Source: Microcebus murinus (lineage: Eukaryota; Chordata; Mammalia; Primates; Cheirogaleidae). Taken from it: DNA of 64,000 nt. Location: contig NC_134119.1 of NCBI RefSeq assembly GCF_040939455.1, positions 18,030,501 through 18,094,500 of the forward strand. The letters run 5' to 3'. A program made the translations under genes and the position numbers. A model generated the notes under the pieces. The model saw nothing but the letters and a program-made list of their open reading frames with translations. It did no database searches and was not told the DNA's origin. Of the stretch, positions 53,720-64,000 are shown in pieces. Position 1 is the first letter of the stretch, and the number at the start of each line of letters is the position of its first letter.

Positions 53720-55192
53720 TCAGCTTTTGACTTTGATGCTATCACTTTCAAGGCACAAGTCCAGGTGCTCATTAATTTGAGATTCCAAAACTTCATTCTG
53801 ACAAACCGGGCAGTTAACCATTTTGCTCTGATTGCATGAACTACTGGAATTCTGAGTTGTGGTTATAGGACGTGAAGTACACTTTGGATCATTACCATCA
53901 CTTTGTATTTGTTCTTTCTTGATAAAAAAATTGTCAAAAACAGTCTTGTCTTCTAGCCTGGGTCGTTTATTTGGGAATTTATCTTCAGACCCACTCACCT
54001 CCTGGGTTACATTCACAGATGTTGATTCCATTGCTTTTAAAGAATTTCTTAGGGATATCTTAGAAGATGTGACCCTTCTTTGAGAACTAGAAGAAACTAA
54101 ATTTTTAGTGATGTCAGCGACTGTTAAGCTTGTCGTTGGAGAAGATCCATTCACACTTCTGAAAGCCTTTTGGTTGGCAGCTGATACTCTAGGCAAATAG
54201 TTGCTTACAACATTTTGGTGACTGGTATTAAGAACAGGGGAGAGTAGATGAGAGGTTTTTTTACTTGAACCATTCTTTTCAAATTTCACCTCAGTTTTAA
54301 CATTAGGTCTTAGAGTGTTTGCTGAATGGTCTTGACTTAAAAGATCTTGGGCTTTATCAATGGCCTGTGAGCTGATCAATTTCGCAGATGACGGTAAATT
54401 ATTTGTTTCTGCTAGAATGTATCCTTTCCCACTAAAAGGGATTAACAGCTGTGCCTCACCTCTATTGGGTTTATCTTTATTCTCTACTGCTGACACTGGG
54501 GGCTTTCCTGGTTTTGTCTTTCCTTTGCCTTTTTTTGAGTAGTTCTCTGGTTCCTTGATTTTTATGTAAGTGCCTCCACAGGTTTTCTGGTGCTCAGCCC
54601 ACCAGCAGTCATTAGCAGAGGGTGCCCTGTTAATAGCACGTTTGATGTAGCCATAATACGGTTGTTTGTACTGACACTGCCCATTGCAGCGCCACCAATG
54701 TCGCCGATACTCCTCCACCTCGTCATGAAAAGTATGGTATACCGTAATATTGGCTCCAGTCAGGCGGTTGATGCGATGCATATGTTTACAAAACTCTGGA
54801 CCATGCCCTTCCCGGTCTTTATCATTATTAGTGACAAATAAATAGGCATGTATCATTTCATGCAAGAGGGTCTCTACAAGATCCTTTCTTGGTCTCAACT
54901 TTAAAAGGGGTTCACTGAGACGGATGGAACACATTCCACCTTTCCCTTCATAGCTGCATATCCCAGCACACATGGTCATTCGCATGCTCCACTTCACTTC
55001 AACGGCCTCCAGCTGGCCCCAGAAGAACCGGTCGTTAAACTGCACAAACAGGCCCTGCAGATCCGGGGTGGGGTCCACCAACTCCCAGGACGCGTCCACC
55101 AGCGACAGGGGCTCCTGGGCTGGATCGCGCTCTGCGTCCTGCAAGTTCCATTCCTCCTGAAGCCGCAGTGCCAGAATCAGGTCCTCATCCAT
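53720..55192 (-). CDS. SPRTN: SPRTN retrogene, intact 490-aa DNA-dependent metalloprotease
   Basis: One uninterrupted frame encodes a protein matching SPRTN/DVC1 end to end, as I recall it (human about 489 aa). SPRTN cleaves DNA-protein crosslinks during replication. Visible features: SprT protease domain (about 45-212) with H111-E112-M-I-H115 and third ligand H130; zinc-binding and DNA-binding residues C169, C173 and C205; SHP box FSGKGYIL (253-260) for p97/VCP; PIP box region QNVVSNYL (326-333); basic signal KRPR (409-412); UBZ4 finger with C461, C464, H476 and C480. The ATG at 55,192 aligns with the human start; a GTG one codon upstream is not credible. Parental SPRTN has several exons, so this is a retrocopy. 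It lies antisense in TASP1 intron 4. The PIP box has lost its consensus aromatic residue, and the C-terminus stops after KVKS, about four residues early. Confidence 0.93.
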   Translation of the reverse strand: MDEDLILALRLQEEWNLQDAERDPAQEPLSLVDASWELVDPTPDLQGLFVQFNDRFFWGQLEAVEVKWSMRMTMCAGICSYEGKGGMCSIRLSEPLLKLRPRKDLVETLLHEMIHAYLFVTNNDKDREGHGPEFCKHMHRINRLTGANITVYHTFHDEVEEYRRHWWRCNGQCQYKQPYYGYIKRAINRAPSANDCWWAEHQKTCGGTYIKIKEPENYSKKGKGKTKPGKPPVSAVENKDKPNRGEAQLLIPFSGKGYILAETNNLPSSAKLISSQAIDKAQDLLSQDHSANTLRPNVKTEVKFEKNGSSKKTSHLLSPVLNTSHQNVVSNYLPRVSAANQKAFRSVNGSSPTTSLTVADITKNLVSSSSQRRVTSSKISLRNSLKAMESTSVNVTQEVSGSEDKFPNKRPRLEDKTVFDNFFIKKEQIQSDGNDPKCTSRPITTTQNSSSSCNQSKMVNCPVCQNEVLESQINEHLDLCLESDSIKVKS

Positions 55193-55440
55193 CACTGCCA
55201 GGATCCCAGGCGGGGTCTGCTGGCGTTAGGCTGGCTCGGGTGAGGCTGTGAACCCACGCAGTGAAGGCGGAAGGCGCGAAGGGCCGGGTCGAACTCCTAG
55301 GAGATACCGGCTTCCGGGCTGCTCTCGGGTTGGCCCGCCAATCTCGCGAGAGCTCAGGGAAAACTGGTTTGAGCATGACAACGAGAAGTGAGGTTACCCT
55401 AAACGCTGAAGCCAAGATTCTGGGACTTAAGAAAAGCAAG
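55193..55440 (-). promoter_or_regulatory. SPRTN: 5' leader / promoter-like region of the SPRTN retrogene
   Basis: This CpG-rich stretch lies directly upstream of the SPRTN ATG within an AT-rich intron. It carries a perfect TCTCGCGAGA palindrome (55,342-55,351), an adjacent CCAAT (55,338-55,342) and an ETS site (minus-strand CCGGAAG, about 55,311-55,317). TCTCGCGAGA is a known core element of TATA-less housekeeping promoters. Whether it is transcribed leader or promoter carried over from the parent is not decided by the sequence. Confidence 0.6.
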
Positions 55441-55444
55441 TGTT

Positions 55445-55492
55445 AACAATATTTGTACCCCCCATAATATGATAAAATAAAAAAAAAAAACT
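55445..55492 (+). mobile_element. 48-bp L1 3'-tail insertion
   Basis: A perfect 13-bp duplication AAAAGCAAGTGTT (55,432-55,444 and 55,493-55,505) encloses 'aacaatatttgtacccccc' followed by 'ataatatgataaaat' and an A-run. It is the extreme 3' tip of a lemur L1, like the end of the 11,921 element. It lies just upstream of the SPRTN copy. Confidence 0.93.
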
Positions 55493-55559
55493 AAAAGCAA
55501 GTGTTGATGACACCTCATGGCGGTCGGAGAACCAGGGTTCCTGAGATCGGGCCGAGTAA

Positions 55560-55755
55560 GCTAGTTATAGCAATAGTTATAGTTAAAGCTAGTTATAGTT
55601 AGTTATAGTTATAGCTAGTTATAGCTTCCCGGAAGCTAGTTATAGCCGGTAACTTCAAACCCCCGGCTATAGCTAGTTATAGTTATAGCTAGTTATAGCT
55701 TCCAGGAAGCTAGTTATAGCCTTTACCCCTTTCTGGTAACTTCAAATCCCCGGCT
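55560..55755. repeat. 'ctagttatag' minisatellite with duplicated 74-bp unit
   Basis: Many copies of GCTAGTTATAG-like units occur. Two larger copies (55,601-55,670 and 55,675-55,755) start with the same 27-29 bp and differ by a 13-nt block (TTTACCCCTTTCT) present only in the second. Each contains a near-perfect dyad, AGCTTCC-C-GGAAGCT and AGCTTCC-A-GGAAGCT. Confidence 0.85.
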
Positions 55756-55922
55756 ACTTCAAGCCCCTGCGCAGTACCTTAAAAGACTGTCTTTTGATTT
55801 TAAGTTTTTTTTGCATCTCTCAAACCCAGGCCTTTATTCAGAATCTGGAAAAAAAATGAGGAAGAAATTTAAATTATGTGATTTTTAAGAATTCCATCAA
55901 GATTGTATTCTAAATCTTGCTC

Positions 55923-56223
55923 TAGGCAGGGCATGCTGGCTCACTCCTCTAATCATAGCACTCTGGTAGGCCGAGGCAGGAGGATTGCTTGAGTTCGGGA
56001 GTTCGAGGCCAGCCTGAGCAAAAGCGAGACCCTGTCTCTACTAAAAAAAATAGAAAAAATTAGCCAGGCATGGTGGTGCACACCTGTAGTCCTAGCTATT
56101 TGAGAGGCTGAGGCAGGAGGATTGCTTGAGCCCAGGAGTTTGAGGTTTCCTGAGCTAGGCTGATGCCACAGCACTCTAATCTGGGCAACAGAGCCAGACT
56201 CTGCGTCAAAAAACAAAAAAAGA
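55923..56223 (+). repeat. Alu, plus strand
   Basis: Flanked by AAATCTTGCTC (55,912-55,922 and 56,224-56,234). It has two arms and an A-rich tail. It lacks the ATTGGCCAAC linker, so it may be an intermediate subfamily. Confidence 0.9.
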
Positions 56224-56234
56224 AAATCTTGCTC

Positions 56235-59200
56235 CAAAGTAGAACAAAACTTTGCTTACAATTTTCCCCATTGTTTGTGTCTGTCTTTTTGTTTTCTTTT
56301 CCTCCCTCTGTTCCTTATGTGTGTAGCAGACTTTAAGTGTTAGATTAATGAAGAAGTGTATCTCACCATAGAAAACAACTTAAAATTGAATCCTAGACAT
56401 CCCAGTTGACAGAAGTTCTTTGGCCATTCCGATTGCCAGGGTTTTTTTTACTAGCAGTCATTTTCACTCAAGGTCCAGCCTCATGCATGGTATACACATT
56501 TCTTGACAGTTCTTGACATGCATGTACTATAACACAGGGCATCAACACTATAACACATTCAGAGTGGGGGACTTATTTATGTTTCCCTCTCTGGGAGTAC
56601 GTGCACATGTTAACATTTTCTGGTGGGTTGGAAATCCTTTATTTATTATTATTTTTTTTTTAAGGAACCAAGTTTTCTGCTAGGAAATCCTTTAATAAAA
56701 AGAAGCATAGTTAGTAGAGGACTTGAAAGTTAATAATACCTCTCCCCAGACCCTCAACCAATTCTGACCATGTTGTTTGATAGAAGGATGGTTTAAGTTA
56801 TTATAATTCCATGGTCTGTTAGGTTCTTTTTGAGTGATATTTCCATATTATTGTCAACATGGTTAAAAGGTATAATTATTTAGGTTGAAGGGAAGTATAA
56901 GTGGCTGCCAAATTTGGCAATACTGGAGAAATAGCTACGTTTGTCTTTTGTATTGTAGATCATGTAGAAAGGACAATTTTAGGTACTGTGTGTGCTAACG
57001 TCTTCCTGGACATCATAAGGAATCCAACTAAAACAAAGTTTAAAACTTTTTCAGATGTGCAAGTCTATTGAAGCCAATATTTTATTTTAGAGATATGTGT
57101 TGTGTTTGACAAGTAACTCTTTGTACTGCAGTTCTGTGGCTTTCAATTAAAAAAACATGAAAATAAACTATTGTGATGTCATTTTTCTGCTTAATTGTAT
57201 GCTTATTTATAAATTAGGCAGATTAATAATACAAAGGAGGTGAGTGTAGATGTGTAGTGCTTGTTTATTAAAATATTTAATAAATTAAAGAAAAATGATT
57301 CCATACTTAACAGAATATTTTGTGCCAGATCAACAAATGCTCTAATGAACAAATATCAACGTTTGTTCTATTTTTTTCTGACATTTCCAGAAAAGCTTAG
57401 GCACTTTATGAAGATTATGAAAAAGCTTAGTTCCTAGTACATATGCTGTTATTTGAGTTTTTTTTTTTTTAAATAAAGTATGTTATCTTTTGTGTAATTG
57501 AACAGTTAAAAAAATGAACTGTCACAGATACTAAAACTTGGTATTCAACATACTATATTTGACTCCAAGTGTTCACAGAGTGTGATGCAAACAAATGTTC
57601 TCTCAACTTACATCCAGGATAGCTAAAATATTACTTTAACACATGTTAAAAGTAGAGCACTGCAACTATTTGGCTAGATATAATTCCAGGCTGTCTAAGT
57701 TGAGTAATTTCCTCAGGCATTCCAACTTTGATCAACCACAGCAAGAACTTTTAGCATGTCTGTAAAGCAGCCAGTGCATCTGTAAATATGTCCTGAGGTA
57801 GAGAGAAAAGAGAGAATGCCAAAAAAGAGTACTTTGTCATTAAGGAGCAGTTACAGAATGAAAATGGAAAGTTTTTTGTTTCCTTAGGAACGCTTTTTAG
57901 ATAATTGAGCCTCTGATTTCTAAGTATGCCCTGTGGTTCTGTATTAATGAATGAAAGGCCTAATAATGTTTTCTGGCTAACTATGCTGAAACTTATTGGT
58001 TAGAGTCCATTAATTCTTGACTTTCTACTCCTTATAAAAAATATTAATTGGCTAAAACCCCAACATTATCAATAGTATGTATTTCAGTAAAGCATGGCTA
58101 GTTTGTAATTGGCCAATATTTGGGTGAAAATGTTCTTCCATGACTGTTTTTGAGAATAACTAAGAGCAGATATAATCTCATATGCTTTTTTTTCAACACA
58201 TGGATGAAAACACATTTTCTGTTTTTTATTTTCAGTGAATTGAAAATGAATTTGTGAATATCTACTAGTTTGATACGTAAGCATTAACTTAAGAATATTT
58301 GTAATGGTAAATCTCCCTCTGCTATATGAGAAACTGCATTTTTTCTGTATTTTTTACATAACAAGTTCATATCACAGGAATATAACTTCCTTAGAAATAT
58401 TTTAAGGTACAATTAGCAACTACTTGCGAATTGGATATTAAATTGGATGATCCATCTAGCTTCTTTCTGACCTTGCTTTCTGTAGCCCCATGATAACAGA
58501 TACTATGACCTCCAATTTAGTTGTGAAAATTCTTTTTAGTTCAGTCTTGTATCAAAACTGTGAAGGAATCCATAATTCTCTTAATGACTTCCATGTTGCA
58601 GATCTCTTATTATTCATATTCTCCAATTATTTAGTAATGGAAAAGAAGGTTAATACAGTTCAATAAAATTTCTCACCAATAAAAGTTTTGCTCCTACAGA
58701 TACTTGGTGAAAAAGAGAAGAAGAAGAAAAAAAGTTTTGCCATAGTTTCACCTTCTTTTCATTGAAAACTTTTTCAGTACTGAGCAAAGGCAGTATAGTT
58801 GATAGATTTACATCCTTCAAGCCCCTCCCCTATATCCTAAAAGAGGTACAGAGAAATGGTGAATGGGCAAATTGGGGGAGAAGATGGAGGGGCAAGTGTG
58901 CATCCAATAATTGATGTTCATGGGCAGGCTCCTTGAGCAGATATTTGAGTTGGTGACCTTGTTACTGTTTCTATGTTTACCAGAGAATTTTTCTTCCTGT
59001 AAATCTTGTTTATCTGAATGCCATAATTTCTTCAAAATTTAATACTTATTTTATTTCATGTGCCTACTGCTTTGATCTTGAAGTCAATAAAGTTCACACT
59101 GAGAACCATAAGAGCCAACTTTTGCCTATATGGGGGCTGGTTATCTAAATTATAGATAGATTCCTATTATTCTATAATTATTTTACCTGATTATTTCTTT

Positions 59201-60740
59201 GAGGTTTTTTTTGTGTTACATGAACATTGATGTCCCCTCCTCCTGTGTATGTTTTGTGGTTTTGTTTTTTTGCCACAAAGTACTAGTTCCGATAGGAATA
59301 ACGTGTTTTCTCTTATCATCTTGATGAAGGTAGTTCACCACTGGATAAAGTTATAAATGAAGTCATCTATACTAATAGTATTTGAGAAAAATACCATGAT
59401 ATTTTATTAGTCTCCTTCTTGTGGATTCTTTGTAGAAAGCTCATCTGACTTATTTTGGAGAAGTAAAACAGTATTACAAGTTTTTTTGTTGTTGTTGTTA
59501 TAATCAGAAGATATGTGGCTTTTTTGACCACTTACCTGGCTCTTCTTAGTAAAGGTGGATTGACATGTTGTAGATAGATAACATAGGTTAAATGGCTTAC
59601 TTCTGTACTTCTTATCTTATTTCTTATTTAAGAAGCATTAGGTAAGAATATTCAGTATTTTAAATATTTAAGTAAGCATGATAGTTAAATCGATTTGTTG
59701 TTAGGACTGGCATTGGTGTCAAAGAACTACTTTGCCCAAAATTTGTATGGAAAACTGAAGCCTTATCAAAGCTCAGACTTTGCATCTGGAGAAGCTTGAG
59801 ACCTTCTTAACCTTTACAAAGTGATGGAGACTGGAGATTGCAAAAGAAACATTTCACAGATGCGTGTCTGTTGGCACATGGACTAATTTTTAAACATTGG
59901 CATTCTCTCAGGGCTGGAGTTTTCCATGGCTGAGTGACAGCTGCCGCTTTTGAGTATAGGAGCTTTTGTGTGACTAAGACTATATTTCATTTTAAGGTAC
60001 AATTGAAAATAAGTCTTGGACAAAGATGCTAACTTTTGTCTCAAGGGCCAAGGAAATGAGCTGATGCTTTAATTGACATTAGTTTAATACTCTAGAGGTT
60101 ACAAATTATTGTAACAGATTTCTATCAAAAGTAGGAATAAAACTGGAATGAGCTTTGATCTAGCTTTTTAAAGTTGGAATTGGAGTTAGGTATTAGCTTA
60201 TTATTTTGAAAATGAACTTCAAATCAAACTAAAGACTTTTCAAAAAAATTTCTCATTGAAGCAATTTGAACTATTACCAAAGTATATCACTCCAAAGAGT
60301 TTAGAGCTGAAGCTAAAGCAGATCAAATACACTGTGACCCAAATAAGCCTGAACCAAAGTGTTCCTAAAGGATATTTAGCTTCCAACATCATTTATCTTA
60401 TCTTGATTCCATTACTTTTTAATGGAAAACATACTAAGAAAAACCATTGGTTTGAAAACCATATTTGTGGCTGAATCTGTGATGATTGCCCAGAAAGTTT
60501 TCTATGTCCATTTACCAGGGACTGTCTCTAATTTCATTAATTTTTTTCCAGCCCATCTAATTTTTCTCCAAAGTTGAATCCTGGCCTCCAGAGTCGTTAG
60601 CTTTTTTAACCTCTCATGACTCATTTGTAGCTTTTTTACTCCCCATCTCTCTTGTGCTATTGCTAATAGATGTCTTTACAAGCCCCCTCAGGATGTGACT
60701 TGTGGAGAAAGTGAAGTTAAGCAGCTATGGAGTTCATTTA
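56235..60740 (+). other. TASP1 intron 4, unassigned stretch
   Basis: AT-rich. No exon of TASP1 and no named repeat was recognised. Short open frames have no recognisable similarity. Confidence 0.4.
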
Positions 60741-60741
60741 A

Positions 60742-60892
60742 ATCGGAGTTTCTCCAGGTGAGGGCCATGGTCCAGCTGGATCAGAATTATTTGAGGTAGC
60801 TTATTAAAAAATGAAGATTTCCTAGTTTAAACTTATATGCTCTAAATCAGAATCTTTTGGGATGGGAGTCTGGAAATTTTCATTTTTTGATT
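60742..60892 (+). mobile_element. MER5-like hAT MITE fragment
   Basis: 'tctccaggtgagggccatgg', 'agaattatttgaggtagctt' and 'aatcagaatcttttgggatg' follow a MER5-type element. The termini are eroded. Confidence 0.55.
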
Positions 60893-61299
60893 CTTTTTAA
60901 GAAACTTTAAAATTTGAGTTAAATATAGACATATGCAGTCTTAAGAAATAATGGAGATCCTTTGGACCCTTTAATTCACAATGGTAATAGTTTTAAAAAA
61001 ATTACTATTTTTTAATTTTAAGATTTTATATTATAGTTTTAAAACTTTTACTATACACATAAGAAACTATATACATTTATTCTGAGGGGACAGTTCCATG
61101 AATTTTTCAGAGTGAAGATAGCCCTGTGTCACCAATACCAAGATCAGGAAATGGAACATTTCCAGCCTTCCAGAAGGCCTCTTGGGCCCCCTTCTAGTCA
61201 TTCTAGGGTAACACCTGTTCTGACTTCCATTGCCATATTGTCTTTCCTGTTCTAGAACTTAACAAATGGAATTATACAATGTGTATTCTTTTGTGTCTG

Positions 61300-62330
61300 C
61301 CTTTTTTGTTTGTTAATTGAGATGAAATTTATATAACACAAAATTAACCATTTTAAAGTGAATAATTCATTGACATTAAAATGTTTACAGTGTTGTGTAA
61401 CCACTTGTATCTTGTTCCAGACATTTTTGTCTCCCCAAAGGAAACCATGTGCCCATTAAGTAAGAGCTCTCTATTACTCATGCATCTCCCCACTGGCAAC
61501 CACCAATCTGCTTTCTGTCCCTATGGATTTACCTATTCCAGATATTTCATGTAAGCGGAATCATGCCTTTATTATTATTATTATTATTATTTCGGCATAT
61601 TATGGGGGTACAGATTTTAAGGTTTCAATAAATGCCCATTCCCCCCTTCCCCTGGAATCATGCCTTTTATGTAACTTTTTGTGTCTAGCTTTTTCCACTT
61701 AGGTGTGTTTTTCAGGTTCATACGTTGTAGCATATATCAGTACTTCATTCCTTTTTTTCAGAGGAGTATTCAACATTATTCATGTATATATCACAATTTG
61801 TTTATCCATTAGTAGACATTTGAGTTGTTTCTGTCTTTTGTCTATTGTGAATAGTATTGCTGTGAATGTTCCTGTACAAGTATTTGAGTACCTGCTTTCA
61901 GTTGTTTTGGGTAAATACCTAGAAATGGAATTGCTGGGTCTTCTGGTAATTCTATGTTTTAAGTTTTTGTGGGTCTACCAAACTGTTTTCCATAGCAACT
62001 GAATGAAGTGTTTTACATTTCCAGCAGCAATATATGAGAGTTATAATTTTTCTCCATCCTTGCCAGCACTTGTCATCATACCCATCCTTGTGGCGTGAAG
62101 TGGTACCTCATTGTGTTTTTGATTTTCATTTCCCTAATGACAATGATGCTGAACATATTTTCATGTGCCTGTTGGCCATTTATATATCTTCTTTGGAGAA
62201 ATATCTATTCAAGTCCTTTGCACATTTTTTCATTGGGATTTTCTTTGGTTGTTGAAAGTTGGAGTTCTTTATATTCTGGATACTAGACTATTATACTTTT
62301 CTGTAGTTATGAAATTATGTCAAAAGAAAC
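61300..62330 (-). repeat. Old L1 3' end, antisense, with inserted L1 tail
   Basis: 'ttgagatgaaatttatataa', 'ggcaaccaccaatctgcttt', 'tacctagaaatggaattgct' and 'tttccatagcaactgaatg' are the reverse complement of an old L1 3' end. It is split at 61,571 by a younger insertion. Confidence 0.82.
61571..61653 (-). mobile_element. 83-bp L1 3'-tail insertion, minus strand
   Basis: Target-site duplication GGAATCATGCCTTT (61,557-61,570 and 61,654-61,667). The minus strand reads 'aatgggcatttattgaaacc', then CTGTACCCCCATAATATGCC, then an (AAT)n tail. This is a lemur L1 3' end with a slightly different terminal variant from the other three. Confidence 0.93.
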
Positions 62331-62569
62331 ACTTAGAAGGATATTCATGTGGTCTTTTTGTCTCCCTTTTATAGTCTTTTGACCATGCCCAGTACTCCCT
62401 ATCTCCTATCCTATTTTATATTTTACTAGCATATTTACTGCTGTTTAATATGCCATCTAATGTGTTTAATTTCTTACTGTCTTTCTCCCTTAGCTAGAAT
62501 TGAGGCCCCATGTGGGAAAGGATGTTTTTCTATTTTGTTCACTGTTTTATTTCCATTATTTAGATCAAG

Positions 62570-62897
62570 GATCGGCCAACTGTGACTGGAAAGCCAAATC
62601 TGGCCTACTCCTTTGTTTTTGAATAGCCCACAAACTAAGAATGTTTTCACTTTTTTTAAAATAGTTGAAACAAAATCAAAAGAGGAATAATCTTCCATGA
62701 TACCAGAAAATTATGTGAAATTCAAATTTCAGTGTCCATAAATGAAGTTTTATTGGAACATAGCCATGCTTATTTGTTTATTTTCTCTGGCTGCTTTTGG
62801 GCTACAGTGGTAAAGTTGAGTAGTTGTAGTGTTGTCTGTGTGGCTCACAAAGCCTGAACTGTTTAATAGATATGGCCCTTTATAGAAAAGATTTGCC
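62570..62897. mobile_element. hAT-Charlie-type DNA transposon remnant
   Basis: 'aaagccaaatctggcctact', 'tgaaattcaaatttcagtgt', 'aatgaagttttattggaaca' and 'gtaaagttgagtagttgtag' match a common non-autonomous hAT-Charlie element. The termini are eroded. Confidence 0.7.
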
Positions 62898-64000
62898 TGG
62901 CATATAGGTGCCCAATAAATTTTTGTAGAATGAATGAGTCTTAACCTATGGTACCACAGAGGAATCTAAATTGGAAATCCTTCAACCACCCAGTTCTTGA
63001 AAATTTGAGCTTGTCAAAAATTTTTTGTTTTGGCTGCTAAACAAACAAAAAAAATCTCCAAATGATTTTTTTCAGTCAGAAATACAGTTTCAATGGCCTC
63101 TATTCATATTCTCAATGTGAGTATTGATGATGAGATAGTAGGGAATTAGTAATTCTTAGCATGGTATTAGGTAATATAGGCATATTATACAAGTTTTACT
63201 AGTGTTAGTGTGGAAAAGATCATGACAACATGTAGAACACATCCTGTTTTTATTACTCTATTTTAAAAAATTGAAGAAAGTTTGTTTCAAAGTCTGTATT
63301 TCCCCCCTTTCTCATAGCTTTAGATCAATAAAGCTACCTACTTATCAATAAAGGCAACAATTAAATAATTTTGATAGTATAATTAGTTTTGAATAAGAAA
63401 TTATATTATCACATGTTCTATATTTTATTCATCTAATGATGTATTTGTTGATTTTGTACTTGAATGACAGAGTATGAATACTAACATATTGGTAATTTCC
63501 TGTTAATGTCTGACTTCTTCTTGAAGGAAGATTGGAAATTGAACAAATATAAATCATTCTATATAAAAATATTTTATAATGTGCTAGCATAGTTTTTGTA
63601 CAACATTTGAAAACTAAATTGTTTACATCTGTAAGAGCTATTAATAGAGGTCTCCTAATAGATCCCCAGAGGTATAGTATACCCTGTAGCCTTGCAAACA
63701 GTTCTTATTTTATTTTATGCTTTCAGCAAAGGGCATTATATGGGTAATATACATTGTGGTCCCTAGTAAAAGAGGAACACTTTGCAGGTTTTTGTCTTGG
63801 CTTGGCCTTCCCAAATTTCATTAACAGAAAAGGGTTTGCGTGTTGTGGTGAGAGAGTGACTCCTGACTCACCTCTTGGTCTTCCTGCCCTCTCTTTGCTG
63901 GGTTAGTCAAAGGGATCTTACTTTTAAAGCCTGTCTTCTTTAAAAATTATGAGTAAACTTAAAATATATTTTGCTTTTGAAATTCCATCTCTTAGGAGGG
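62898..64000 (+). other. TASP1 intron 4, last stretch in window
   Basis: AT-rich intronic sequence. No exon, gene or named repeat recognised up to the window edge. Confidence 0.4.

Noticed and set aside
55193..55195. GTG codon one triplet upstream of the SPRTN ATG as start
   Set aside because: Eukaryotic initiation at GTG is rare, and the ATG at 55,192 aligns with the SPRTN start.

Overview
This window looks like nuclear DNA of a strepsirrhine primate, probably a lemur. The main evidence is a set of young Alu copies carrying the linker 'agttggccaattaatttc' and the arm 'ctcgctcttgctcaggctgg'. L1 3' tails ending in TGTACCCCCATAAT and a TTAA-flanked, piggyBac-like MITE fit the same lineage; recently active piggyBac elements are known from the mouse lemur. 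Gene content matches the TASP1 locus (human 20p12). These identifications come from recognising sequence, not from a database search.

Positions 1-29,500 are intergenic and repeat-rich. They hold L2, MLT1, MIR, hAT and AluJ relics, and one old plus-strand L1 (about 7.9-14.9 kb) that took in a series of nested insertions: an LTR, several Alus, and a Tigger-like element carrying an Alu that itself carries a 5'-truncated lemur L1. A processed pseudogene of HBS1L with two in-frame stops lies at 23.76-24.55 kb.

Positions 29,530-30,350 are a CpG island with ETS, E-box, CCAAT and NRF1-like motifs and a splice donor. This is the promoter and non-coding first exon of TASP1 (taspase 1, a threonine endopeptidase). 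Coding exons follow at 38,369-38,513, 42,570-42,637 and 44,329-44,397 on the plus strand. They join in frame to give residues 1-94. The remaining exons, including the catalytic threonine, lie beyond the window.

Inside TASP1 intron 4, on the opposite strand, is the most notable object: an intronless, uninterrupted 490-codon copy of SPRTN, the DNA-protein crosslink protease. The HExxH metalloprotease site, p97-binding SHP box, nuclear localisation signal and UBZ4 zinc finger are all intact, but the PCNA-binding PIP box is eroded. The DNA upstream of its ATG is CpG-rich and carries CCAAT, TCTCGCGAGA and ETS motifs, so the copy may have brought a promoter with it. The rest of the TASP1 introns hold Alus, L1 relics, hAT elements, the piggyBac-like MITE, three very short L1-tail insertions (48-109 bp) with clean target-site duplications, and a retroinserted left-arm-only Alu fragment.
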